The notes under the pieces: generated by a model
Databases searched by the model: none
What the model was told of the DNA's origin: nothing
Seen by the model: the letters and a program-made list of their open reading frames with translations, nothing else
NCBI GenBank assembly: GCA_963966185.1
Contig: CAWZYM010000407.1
Coordinates: 1 to 64,000, forward strand
Source of the DNA: Rhabditoides inermis
Lineage: Eukaryota; Nematoda; Chromadorea; Rhabditida; Rhabditidae
Length of the DNA: 64,000 nt
Direction of reading: 5' to 3'
Shown: positions 44,338-64,000 of the stretch, one piece after another
Position numbering within the stretch: position 1 is the stretch's first letter
Layout: every line of letters begins with the position of its first letter
Translations under genes and position numbers: made by a program

Positions 44338-47212
44338 CTCTCTCGCTCTCTCTCTCTCTTCCTCTTTATCTCTTAACATCTACTGTGGTGGTAGTCTGTG
44401 CATGGAACGATTTGTTAGTAGGTATGTAGAATTCGTTAGTAGTTCGATTTGTCAGTATCATTTTGAATAGTGTAGAATACTCACATCTGCATGATGTGGA
44501 ACCCTATGCTGCTCCATATCATGATGAACGAGATACAGAGGAAGTTGACGGCGATCCGCAGCTGCAGTTTCGGGGGGCGGGTCTGTAAAAAGTGATCTTC
44601 TAGAGTTCCCGCCATTTCCCCCGTTCAAATATGTATTCTCCTACCAAGTTGAAGTAGACTTTAGTTCGCATTTCGAATTCATATGTTAACGTGCATATAT
44701 TCAATTTTATTGACGTTTTCCGTAGTTTTTTCCATTCGTTTATCTCCAAGAAATCTTTCGAAAATTGAACACAGTTCGCAAATCTTCCTGTTATAATACA
44801 CCTTGAAACTTACACCACGCTATTTATTAATACAACAAATTGGATGTGGTGTGAGTGTTACAAAGAGAACGTTGTGACTGATGACTGAGCGAGTATCGAT
44901 GATGATAGGAAAACTAAAGAAAGAAAAACTCACATGTGTCCCGATCTTGAAAACAATGATAACAACTCACATGTGTCTTCATCTGCATTCGGTACAGCTT
45001 GGCGAGGATGGCGACGTTGGCAGCAGCCAGAGACGCTAGACAGATGGCCTGGAATTCAAAGAATCGAAAGATCGGAATACAAGAATACGAAATACAAGAC
45101 ACAATTGAAATAAATGATTCACTTTGACAGATTATGATTGATGCGAGACAGATGGCCTGGATGGGTGGCTGGCGAAGCATTGAAACATTGAAAGAATGTA
45201 ATTTAAGAATTTAAGAATTCAACAATTCAATAAGTGGTTGAAAAGGAGGATTGAATGGTTGAAAAGAATGAAAAGTAAAAAAAGAATGAAAAGAAAAGAA
45301 GGAAGAAAAAAAAGAGGCAGATGGCCTGAAATTGAGTTTTAAAAGTGTATCTAATGTTCTAATGTCAGATGACAAATAGACAAATGGTTGGACGGGGAGC
45401 AATATCGTGTACGGCATGTGTAAATGACGGGTAGTTCGGTCTCCAACTGTCTGTCTCGTGTGCGGTATGATGTCAGGGATTCCATGACGCGCATCTCACC
45501 TGTAGTGTGAAGTTCACCCACTCGGCTGCGATGGTGAGCGGCGCGCCCTCGGTCTCGAGAATCCAGTGCATCGCAGAGCCATAGTAGAACGGACAGCCCC
45601 ACAATCAATCAATCATTCAATCAGTTATCCAGAATCGCTTTTTCCTGATTATATGACAAATGCATACGGCACACTGAAGAATTAGGAACAGATGAGTTTC
45701 AATTGTTTTGTGAAGCTTATGTAAGTGTGAAGAAAACAACATTTCTTCGTTGTGATTTTTTTGTTAAAAAGTATCGAAAAGCATTCGTAGTTGGGTTTCG
45801 TGTATTTGATGTTTATTTGACTACAGAAATGAAGAAATGAAGATATACATTTTCCGGGCGATATCACTTACCGGGCGGTCACTGATAAAGATCTCAAATC
45901 CCTCCAACTGGAACGAGAAATTCCCGAACGTATTTTGGAGGAAGAGAATGGAGGAAGTAAGTTAATTGTCACTAACTTCCCTGTCTGTTGTTCCGAAAAT
46001 GAGTATCTTCGTTTCTGTAGTCTACAAGAACAAGACCTCCCATTCTCTGCACGAACAAAACTGTATATTTATGTTAGGTACTTTGATAAGCAAATAATTA
46101 TATGCAATTTTCATAATTTATGCTATAATTTGTGTACTGTATTGTATATGCATGAATGTAAGAAAAATTCAGTTAATCAAACATGAAGCGTGTCATCACT
46201 TGAAAGTGAGCGGAGAAAAACTTATTGCGAGCATAGAACAATAAGTCTCTTGAATCGAAGCTGTACCTTCACATTTCCGTCGACTCACCGGATATATGTA
46301 TGCTACTGCTACGAGAAGTCCGAAGCAGTGCGAGAAGAGACCGGCGAACACGGAGAAGTGGGTGCTGGAAATACTAGGGGGAGGGTGAGATATAGGGGGA
46401 AGAAAAGATGAGCGACAATGTTTTTTCTAATCGGAGGTTTCCGAGACGGGACTGTCTTCTTTCTAGACTGTCGGCTATTATGAGTTTCGGACAAAGCAGG
46501 TAGGACAGTTTATTGTGGTTCTTTATTAATGTTTTTTGGAAAGCATGAGCTATGTTTGTCTGTCAGCTATTCAGATTGTCGGACACAGTAAGTAGAACAG
46601 TCTTGGATATTCCCTAAACAAATGCTGTTCCTCATTTTTAGTTTCTCTTTGTCTTTCTTGCGAACGTGCGCGTTATCGTTTCGTTTTTTTGCCCATAGCT
46701 CAGAAAGAGCGAATGATTGCGTGTTGGATATGGGTTTGTAGCAAGATTGGATTTTTAGAGAACAGTAGGCTAGTGCGACATTGCATCACGAAAGTGCTTT
46801 AGTCATCATTACAAAAAAACTGCTACTACATTGAAGCCTACATGCATTTTTCACAGAAAAAAACACTGCTACAATACGTGTAAATAAACCGGAAGTTTTC
46901 TAAATACAGCGATAAATTTGTGGCGACCAAATGGATCAACACTCGGCACCTTATAACATTGGCTGTCGGAAAACTGGTAAAGATTAGTGTTTCGTGATTT
47001 CAAAAAAAAACTGTCTACTGTTACTGTTCTCTAAAAGTCCGTTCTTGCTACAAATGTATCGCTCTCTTCAATATACTGTACAAAAGTATAACAAATAATT
47101 AAGTATGTAATTAGTAAATTAGTATAACTCACGCGACAAGGTGCCGGCTGCCGAAGAATACGTGTAGATGGGCGAACGCGAGGAACGGGTAGACGGCCAG
47201 GCAGGTGAACCT

Positions 47213-47280
<68 letters not shown>

Positions 47281-48593
47281 TGTCCAAAATTAGAAAAAAA
47301 GTACAAACATGGCAAGATTGGAGAAAGAATACAATAAAACAGAAAACAAAACGAACCAGGCGTAGTTCATGAGGTAGGCGAAGATGCGCACATGAGGGCA
47401 GACTGGAACGGGGAATCATGATCGCAATCAAATTGACGTTTAGCCTGCGCCAGAGCGATAGTTTTCGAAGTACCACGCTTGTAGTTCGAAATACGGTACC
47501 ATAACCGTCTGCCTCTCTTGTTTTGCGCGCTGCTGCCGAGCGATGACTCTCCGTCGTCCTATGTTATACTCACACCGCGCGCAACTTATATTGCTAACAG
47601 AACTTCATTCACAAAACAGCATTCCTGACTCGTGGGGGGGGGGGGAGATTGGGTCAATTCTAGTCAGTCGAAGTATAGACGGACTGACTGGAACGAGAAA
47701 TGGGAACACTCAAAACGAAAACAGAAGCACTGTTGTGTCAAACAGCTCAATGCTAATGAGCAATGAGCACTTGGACCGTTGATTTCCATGGATTAACATT
47801 AGCATCGGATGAATTTGTTTTAACGTGCTTGTTTTTTTTCTGCAAGACAGATATTCAGCGATTCACTCAGTTATGCTTTTATCAAGTTTGTTTTTCACCC
47901 GATGTTTTGTATTTGTTTAGAAGCTAAAATTCACAAAAGCTGTTTTGTTATTGAACCGTGTCGAAGCTTGTATGAAGTATGCTTCCTTTGTTACTGGAAA
48001 ATACATTTCTTGCTCTCGGTCATGCGGCTATGTTTCGCTAACTGGGTTATAAATCATTTGGACCGTTGATTTCCGCGCTGCGAAGAACGAAACGAAATTA
48101 TGGTCATGAACCTTTTTTTATCGTATTCATACTTCGCTGCGAACACAGTTCGAACAAGAAGTATGCAATTTGTAAAAATACTAGTGTATGCTGCAACAAA
48201 TAGTTTTACTTCCTTCTTCTGAATACTTCCTTGATTTAATAACACTCACCCAGCAGTGGTCTGCCCATGAAGCGAGAAGTGAAGTCGAATGAGATTTTGT
48301 GTAGTAGATCTATGAGTTCGGCTACGAATAGAAAGAATAGGAGGAGGAATATGGTGTTCTTTCTGAGGTAGGATGAATAGAGTATAGCGATGAGGGTGGA
48401 CAAGTTGGCGAGCAGCTAGAAAAAGGTTATTGATTATTTTATTTGTTTTTTTTTGTAGTTGTCTTGTAGCAGTATTTATGTGTTTGGGATATGAATATAT
48501 TAGATTTAAAGTAGATTGAGTTTTTTATGTGAACAATCTCACCAGTATGATTGATATCACGTATTGCGAGGCGAGACGAATGGTCAGAGGCAT
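44183..48593 (-). CDS. Seven-transmembrane nematode chemoreceptor-type GPCR (3' end uncertain)
   Basis: A serpentine receptor of the plasma membrane, probably chemosensory. Exons: 48,543-48,593 (MPLTIRLASQYVISIIL; ATG two bases after an acceptor), 48,250-48,415, 47,357-47,402, 47,133-47,210, 46,289-46,373 and 45,872-45,907 are in phase. About 45,511-45,600, 44,976-45,052, 44,485-44,583 and 44,183-44,276 are clear by content. Membrane segments include LLANLSTLIAILYSSYL (TM1), TIFLLLFFLFVAELI (TM2), LAVYPFLAFAHLHVFFG (TM3), FSHCFGLLVAVAYIYP (TM4), VNFLCISFIMIWSSIGF (TM6), and TM7 ending YPFVRNSKALIYICTS, which resembles the NP..Y-like end of these receptors. The acceptor for the 45.5-kb exon is disturbed by GATT repeats. 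The subfamily is not assigned. Confidence 0.65.
44292..44361. repeat. (CT)n microsatellite in a receptor intron
   Basis: About 70 bp of CT with two gctctc interruptions, right beside the acceptor of the TM7 exon. Confidence 0.85.
47217..47278. repeat. (AT)n microsatellite in a receptor intron
   Basis: About 31 perfect TA repeats, immediately upstream (minus strand) of the TM3 exon acceptor. It could form a cruciform. Confidence 0.95.
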
Positions 48594-49181
48594 GTCTGGA
48601 AATGGAAATTGACAGATCACTTTTAAATTGAATCACACCACAAGGAAGCGTCACATATGAAATTCCTATGAACAATGACAGTGTAGGGGTTGCAGAAGAG
48701 TACTGGATGATAGATATGAGAATGCATGTGAGAACAATGAATATGGAGAGATTGTCCGATTGTTTCGACACGCAATAGAGAAACCACATGAATAAAGGAG
48801 CGGTAAGAGTTCCTTGTGACATTAATAGCGAGAAATGTCAGAAAGCTTTTCAACTGGCACACGTATATCTTATAATTTGACGGCGTTTTGTGCACGATTA
48901 AATAAATTGTCGTGAATCGGAGAACTTTGTCGTTGGATTGGTGGGAGGAGTTTGAAAGTGACAGCGAGTGAGGTGAGTTTAAAAAAAGAGTGAACTTGAA
49001 TATATTGTACATTGTACTTTTAGGTTTTCAAGGTAGCGAAAATGAGAAATAATGAATGTAGATGTGTGAAGTGTGTTCATATAGCAAACGTTGCACTGGT
49101 CGTGAGTGATGTTTGAAAAGACAGCATAATACACGTTATTGTAAGGTTTTTGAGATGCTTTCATTTTTGTTGTTAAAGGTA
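48594..49181. other. AT-rich 5' flank of the receptor gene
   Basis: No exon, RNA or repeat family recognised. Confidence 0.4.
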
Positions 49182-49577
49182 CAGTGGCGACTTATTTTTA
49201 ACTTTAGGTACTTAAAAATCGTTTTAACCTAAAGGTTAATCGAATAGTGAAAAAGAACGACGATTCTCCGTTGCGTTCAAATGTTTCAACTCGCTGTTGC
49301 AACATTTTATTTCAAACTCAAAATTGGTCCTGCCACGACTTTCATTACGTTGAACGCTTCAATACTGCAAAATCGGCGAGAGAAGGCATAAGCCCAAATG
49401 AACGAAGCGCGTTAACTTATGTGGCTCAATGCGTGTGTGCGCCAGCTATGTGGCTCAATGCGTGTGTGCGCCGTTACGGCACAGACCTCGCCGGTTCGAG
49501 TCCTGTCTACTGCAAAGATCTTGCAAGAGTGGTAATACGCGTTCAAAAGAGCTAGTTGCAGAATTAAGTCGCCACTG
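49182..49577. mobile_element. hAT-like non-autonomous element containing a tRNA-like sequence
   Basis: Ends are the 13-bp inverted repeats CAGTGGCGACTTA / TAAGTCGCCACTG, of the CAGTG type common in hAT elements. Length 396 bp. No convincing 8-bp target duplication remains. Inside, 49,428-49,520 has a duplicated tatgtggctcaatgcgtgtg (A-box-like) and ggttcgagtcc (B box). No protein. Confidence 0.6.
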
Positions 49578-50649
49578 TTTCTTTAAGTATGAGCAAACAT
49601 GGTCATCTACTATGATAAAATGTTCTAATGAAAAGAGAACGAGAAAATACATCATCAACAACGAAGAATGATAGCAATCGGCAACATAAGTCTGGCAATC
49701 ATTAAATGAGTCAGGTTCACCATTCTGCTTCGGCTCTAGTCTGTCGTGAGTGTGGTATTTCCCCGCCTAGATATATTCAAATAGATTTGTAAGTCATGCG
49801 TGAAATTGCGTTTCATAATCAGGTGTTCAGCCACCGCAAAGGAATAAGCAGGTGTATGAGATTTGATAGGTTGAGAGTTGTGAGGGAAGCTGTTTACATT
49901 ACATTGTTGTGTTTTGTATTTACAAATTAAAATGAATCACATGTTTGTTTGTTATAGAAAACATGATTATTAGACATGTACAAAACAAAGTCATTCATAA
50001 GAATAAGTGTAAACAATATTGTACAATACAATGTTGTCGCTTGCGGATGGATTGTACAAGTAGTGATTGTCATTTGCACGTTAAGGTTGATATAATAACG
50101 GGCTCTTAACAAAAAGGAACTGTCACATATCACAAGTCATGTGCGGAAATCAGAATACTATAATAATAATATTTATTACAGTGTATACTATATCGAAAAA
50201 CACAAGACGTCATAAATTCATAAATATATTGATATTATGCATAATACACGGCTATGGGCTATGGCACTTTTGTTTCATAAATGTCTTTATGGGGATAATG
50301 TTGTCAAGTCAGGACATGGTAATATGATAGAAAAAATGTCGTATGTCGTATGTGTATGGGTATAGAATTAGTGTTTGTATTCAGTTTTTACGGGACACAA
50401 TAGTTGTAGACACCCGCTAAGCTATGGTCTGGTCGATTGAATAAAGGTTTCAATATTCGAAGCAGGAAATGAAAAGCATCACAAATAACACGTAAGGTAC
50501 TGCAGATACCTATTGGAACTCGCAGTTTGCATTTGTGTTGTATGACTGTGTTTTACTGTAACCTTACTACATTAACATTGTCATAGTGTTCGGTAAAGAA
50601 GGTGGATTCGAGATGAGTATTCTGATTCATTGAAATTGTTTTCGTTCAG
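49578..50649. other. AT-rich spacer upstream of the 50.6-kb gene
   Basis: Nothing definite. The missing 5' exon(s) of the gene at 50,650 may lie here but I cannot place them. Confidence 0.4.
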
Positions 50650-51800
50650 GAAGCGTTTCTTCGAAAAGTCTCTGAAGATCGCTACCATTGACGAACAGAA
50701 GGTGAGGCTTTCGTGTTATAAAGTATATATTATTATTATTATTAATCAAACATTCAATCTAAATCTTGAAATGTAAATTCAATTAATTCAATTCAACAGT
50801 TATCCTCCTCGAGGGTCCTCCTATTGGTCTGGATCGTCTACTTGAATTCATCGCTCCACTGTAGATGGGGGCGACCGGCCTTGCCTTTCCTCGGCGGGTT
50901 ACAAAAATGCAAATTATTTTGCTATACTATTGTGTGTATTTCTTCATCGAATGAAATGTTTACGATAATTTTGAGGCGTGCAAAACGAAATCACCTTTAA
51001 GAGCAAATGATGGGCGTAGGCTTCGACAATCTATAATATATCGCTCAAAATGATCGATAAATCAAATGCACCGCAACTTCATTTTTTGTTGTTGTTCAGA
51101 AGTGTTAATTCGATATCGATATTACTGTTCAAGTAATAGCTCTATTATGACTATGTAGTGTGAGAAACTTAGAACAGCAAGTTGATATTGCTGAAGAATG
51201 TTCGACAGCTGAAGTTATCTATAACGTATGTTTAACGAATATAAGAATTGTCCTTAAATGTATTATATTCTTTGTAGACGTGTTAAGTAGAACTGTAATG
51301 AAATCGATTTCGTCATTCACTTGCGTATATTTGCAAGTGTTCACAACAAACTGGAGAATACTATACCAAAGTGAATCTGAGAATGCTGGTCGTGATTTCA
51401 GGCTGTGATCGTGTTTGGGAGTAAGAACAGTCACTTCAGAATCGAGATGAAGAGGGATGACAACGGTGAGAGGAGAAAGGAGAGAAAGAGAGAAAGAGAA
51501 AGAGAGAGAGAGGGGAGAAAGAGAGAGATTCCCCCGTTCCAGTCTCGCCCCGTGTCTCCGCCCTCATCGCCGCCGAGTACATGGAGCTGCTCAAGGACAA
51601 GGTACGGGCTACGGTATAGAGATACTGTAGAATCAAAAGGGGTACCGTAGATTGAAATAAGTTGTGTTATTGTCATTATGCTTGTCATTGTTTTGATAGA
51701 TGGTTACTGTACTTTAAAAGGTGTACTGTAGGTCGGCTACTCTGCCAAGTCTCCGGAGAAGCGAAAGGCCGAGGGAGGAGAGGTGGAGGCGAAGAAGGTT

Positions 51801-51860
<60 letters not shown>

Positions 51861-51995
51861 GGGGGAAGAGAGCGAGAGAGGGGAGAGTGAGAGAGAGTGA
51901 AACGTTTATGAAACCATTTCAAAATTTTGAATTTCTTCAACTCACCCTTTTTTTAGCCCCGTCGGAAGGGTGTCGTCAAGAAGAAGACCAAGTAA
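50650..51995 (+). CDS. Unrecognised basic-tailed protein (5' incomplete)
   Basis: Exons 50,650-50,701, 51,402-51,465, 51,543-51,601, 51,732-51,797 and 51,957-51,995 join in phase; the first starts in phase 2, so at least one upstream exon is missing. The visible product reads KRFFEKSLKIATIDEQK, AVIVFGSKNSHFRIEMKRDD, SPRVSALIAAEYMELLKDK, GYSAKSPEKRKAEGG, then a strongly basic C-terminus KKPRRKGVVKKKTK that looks like a nuclear localisation signal. I do not recognise the family. The long second intron contains an RTE fragment on the other strand; the 51.47-51.53 kb intron is mostly GA repeats. Confidence 0.6.
50790..50895 (-). mobile_element. RTE-type LINE fragment (C-terminal end of RT protein)
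   Basis: Read on the minus strand it gives NPPRKGKAGRPHLQWSDEF, matching the RPGRPYKEWEDDF-type C-terminal motif of the RTE copy at 58.4-60.9 kb, followed by stops. A short decayed fragment within an intron. Confidence 0.5.
51813..51864. repeat. (GA)n microsatellite
   Basis: About 26 GA repeats in the last intron of the 50.6-kb gene. Confidence 0.9.
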
Positions 51996-52420
51996 TTTTT
52001 GAATGATTTTCTTTTTATACCTCGCCCTTTATGTTATCGTTTTAACATTTTTTTCACTGTTGCACGGTTTTATCACGATCCTATCATATTATCTTATGCA
52101 CCATTATCATTCACTACTAACGACCTTATTCACTGTTCGATGTTTGACTAATAAATATTTTGATTGTGTCTGATTCGATCATGATTCATATATTGTTGTC
52201 CAAGGCTTCAAGGATTAGGAAAATGTTTCAATATTCTCGACTCGATGGCGGTGAAATTGTTTAAAGGGATTTCGAGAGACGAAAGTGAGAGTGAGGGGCA
52301 AAAGGAAAAAATAGAGAAGAAGCGATACGGATTCTCTTCTTTTTCGAGAAACCATAATCACGCGATTGGTCAGTTTTGTGTGCAGAACCTGAATATTGAC
52401 TTCGACTCATTCATTGTGAT

Positions 52421-52927
52421 TAGTGTTTGGACCAAATTACCGGTTTATTTCTGGTTAACCAGAAATTTGGCGCCCTTTTCAAAACCAGCGTCATTTAAAA
52501 CCAGAAAAAATTGGCCAGGTCATTGGCCGGACCAGATATTTCTGGTTTTCGGTCGAAAAAAACCAGAAATTTCTGGTTCTGGTTTTCATTTGGCCAGTAC
52601 TGGTTTTGGTTTGGCGGTCGTTCGAGAAATGTGACGTCTCATTGTCATTTAGCCATGAAATGTCCTCATCATACCTCATCTCATTCGAGAATCGAGAAAT
52701 GATATTGACCGGTCCAAAAAACCAGAGGTACAAACTACAAAACCAGAAATTTCTGGTTTTTTGAAAACCAGAAATTTCTGGTTCTGGTTCTGGTTTGGCC
52801 AGATTTCTCAAAACCGGTTTATTTTGGCCGGTCATTTCTCTGGCCAACCAGAAAATAACCGGTCATTGGTTTTATTTTGGCCGGTCATTCGACCAGAAAT
52901 GTGGTCGATAAATTGGTCCAAACACTA
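52421..52927. mobile_element. Non-autonomous hAT element made of palindromic repeats
   Basis: 507 bp, flanked by a perfect 8-bp duplication ATTGTGAT (52,413-52,420 and 52,928-52,935) and ending in inverted repeats tagtgtttggaccaa / ttggtccaaacacta. The 8-bp duplication and TAGTG start are diagnostic of the hAT superfamily. The interior repeats the palindrome aaccagaaatttctggtt about three times (near 52,560, 52,745 and 52,765) with many half copies (ccagaaat, ggccggtcatt). No transposase. It lies 3' of the 50.6-kb gene. Confidence 0.85.
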
Positions 52928-53311
52928 ATTGTGATTCAACCTATTTCTGAAATGTGGCGTTGAAAATACAAAATTGATGTATACAAAACAATTTTCATAC
53001 ATTTTCTTCAAAATCTGAATACACAAAATACACATCTATCTCTTGAGCTGGTCCCGTCAAAGATCTATCGGAATTATACTTACACTATTAATTATTCAAC
53101 ATTTCTCCTTGGACGGATCAGATACTATGTTTACGGAAACAGGTGAGGGAGTGGTAGCAGGATCAGAGTCTCCTGTGTCTGAGTGAGGCGAATGTGTGTC
53201 TCTCTTCCCCCGCACAGTCGATGTGTCCCCGCAGGCGGCAGTCGCTGTCTCCTCTGCTGTCTCTGAACGCGATGTCAGACTCGATTATCTATCGAAAATC
53301 GGCTATACGGT

Positions 53312-62113
<8,802 letters not shown>

Positions 62114-62195
62114 CTGGAGAGAGGTGAAATCGATGAAATCAATAAAATGGATAAAAACAATTTCCACTTTCTCGACGTTTCTCAACTTTTTTTCG

Positions 62196-62274
62196 TTTTC
62201 ACTCCGTTACACTACGTGAAAACGACCGTTTTCACTCACCATCACCAAACGCGGGAAAGGGGAGGGACACAGCT
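62196..62274 (+). repeat. 79-bp direct repeat, copy 1
   Basis: Identical to 63,511-63,589; starts ttttcactccgttacac and ends gagggacacagct. Contains the inverted pair gtgaaaacg / cgttttcac separated by two bases. Confidence 0.95.
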
Positions 62275-63510
62275 TTATTCCGGCGGTTGCATCACATATG
62301 TACATGGTACATGGACATGAAACATGACGTCACTGGGAATAATGTGAGGTGGGAAGAGGGGGGAGAGGGAGGGGATCGCGCGAGATGTCCTCCTAGGCGA
62401 GGTAGACGTCGTCCCGGCTGCACGAGGAAGATGGGGGATGGGAACGGAGAGGGGTGAAGACGTCTGCTGCACGCGATCCGCGCTTGAAGGCACCGGAGTG
62501 ATCTAATGACTGAAAAAAGCTGAAATGGATGAATTAGGTTGCCGGTGATGACAGAAGCCTCGACGTGTCGAACGAGAAGATCCGAAGCGGTGAAGTATAG
62601 ACACGATGTATGAAGTGAAGACGATGATTGATGTATAGGTAGTGCTAGTGAATATGACACTGTCCCGTCAGGGCATACGCGATCACAACCTACGAAGTCA
62701 TGTCGCCGCTGACACAAGAAAAACATTAGCCTCACTATTGCTATAGTGGGCCCGCAGATGAGTGGAAGCAATCCTGAGCTGAGTGCGAGTCTATTATATA
62801 ATTCACTTCTCTCGCGTACGTCTATATGCCCATGAACAATAGTACGATTACCGTAATACACTCTGGGTACTGGAGACGCATTTTGCATTCATCACCGTGT
62901 ACTCCTATTGTAACACAGTGGTATTGTCAGGAGAAACACACGTGATACCGGCGCTTGAGTGGTGCGTGGGGCCGATGCTGGAGACACTGCGAACCTACGC
63001 TGAGAGACTGTATCCCGCGCCTCTACGCCTCCCCCTGCGAGGATTGAAGGGCAAAAACGGCGGCCCCTCGAGCCATACCGACGCGAAACGAGTAGGAGGC
63101 TTAACAACAATCTCGTTTCACTCCACATAAGAAGACGACTTTTGTCTCCACAGTGTTCGACCTGCAAAACCATATACCATGTTTTCTTCCTCATCGCCCT
63201 TCTTCCGTTGAATTCCGTCTCTCTCTCTCTCTATCCGTCATGTCTACTGCTTGACTCATCGCTGTCCCCGAGTCTGTCCGTGTGAAACTATTCGAATCAA
63301 CTCATAGACCAAAGTCGAGTGTATGTAGGCAAGCGCCGCCTTAGCACGAACCGCTGATAGAGGAGGGTGGGCGGAAGTAAAACGGCGGAGGGTGGGTGGG
63401 AACATAAAAGCCGTAGAATGGAGAGCCTTCCGCCTACGAAATACGAATTGTCCGAGCGGAGCGGTTCGCGTCGCGGTCAGATGGTGGCGCTGGAGCGCGA
63501 AAACGCCACA

Positions 63511-63589
63511 TTTTCACTCCGTTACACTACGTGAAAACGACCGTTTTCACTCACCATCACCAAACGCGGGAAAGGGGAGGGACACAGCT
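63511..63589 (+). repeat. 79-bp direct repeat, copy 2
   Basis: Perfect copy of 62,196-62,274, 1,315 bp away in the same orientation. Confidence 0.95.
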
Positions 63590-64000
63590 AGAACAAGCAA
63601 AGATCGAAAGGAGAAGGCATAGCAGGAGCACTAGTAAAGAGTAAGATAATGTAGATCTTATCCCTCCGTGACACCCACCCGCTCCCTTGTCATATCTACC
63701 CTTAGAATTGCGTAGGGTCGCGTGCGCCGACTCATCCAAACCTTGCGTGATCACGCATTACCAACGCATTGATGACACACCAGTGGGCAGTAGCCAAAAC
63801 CTTTTCACAGTAATCTCAAAGAACCTGAGAGAAAACTGATAGCAAGTAACACTTAGGAGGTGCAGAGAGAGAGGATGCGAGCGACTCCTAACATAGAAAG
63901 ATTATCAAGAAACTAAAGTAAAACTGGCAATGCTACCATATGTACTGTACTGTACGTGTACAACCACCGCTCCCCTTGACCAACCAATTATTGCCGAACA

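Larger units (their letters stand above)
62114..64000. other. SLC19 upstream region without recognisable exons
   Basis: The expected N-terminal SLC19 exons were not found. The segment holds a 79-bp direct repeat (62,196-62,274 and 63,511-63,589) and GC-richer unique DNA between, but no gene, LTR or RNA that I can support. Confidence 0.4.

Overview
The window is nuclear DNA of an animal, most likely a chromadorean nematode. Genes are split by many GT-AG introns, often 45-60 nt, with TTTCAG-type acceptors. The ATP synthase d subunit, the tRNA-Phe(GAA) and a serpentine receptor all look nematode-like. Several start codons sit 0-8 nt after a 3' splice site, as expected for spliced-leader trans-splicing. 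I cannot name the species. Long CT/GA tracts and many transposable elements fill the introns and spacers.

Layout. 0.4-3.5 kb: a foldback element, a tandem miniature LTR-like array, a SINE and a small inverted-repeat element. 4.3-5.3 kb (+): ATP synthase subunit d. 6.4-41.1 kb (+): DGAT1, 16 exons over 35 kb; the exon lengths I placed sum to a whole number of codons (501 aa). Three of its introns host other units: an unrecognised minus-strand gene (8.5-9.7 kb), a complete minus-strand UDP-glycosyltransferase (14.6-19.6 kb) and a large transposon (22.2-38.4 kb). 42.4-43.7 kb (+): a small hypothetical gene with a tRNA-Phe in its first intron. 44.2-48.6 kb (-): a 7TM receptor. 50.6-52.0 kb (+): the 3' part of an unrecognised basic protein gene. 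53.3-62.1 kb (-): the C-terminal half of an SLC19 folate/thiamine transporter, with a dead RTE-type LINE in one intron. Beyond 62.1 kb I find no further exon.

The most unusual part is two nested elements. The outer one (22,249-38,400) has 60-bp terminal inverted repeats and two divergent, intron-rich genes: a DDE transposase-like protein with a GHTH..D motif (DUF7869-like) on the minus strand, and a ParB/sulfiredoxin-fold-like protein on the plus strand. It also carries two inverted arrays of 42-bp palindromic repeats. I cannot match this combination to a transposon superfamily known to me.

Inside an intron of the ParB-like gene sits a 9.3-kb LTR element (27,022-36,349) with identical 330-bp LTRs and a 5-bp target duplication. 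It encodes a BEL/Pao-like Gag and a spliced zinc-knuckle/coiled-coil ORF, but no recognisable protease, reverse transcriptase or integrase. On its antisense strand are three consecutive intron-containing genes, one for a small signal-peptide/transmembrane protein, spaced like a nematode operon. It looks like a Gag-only element carrying an antisense gene cluster as cargo.
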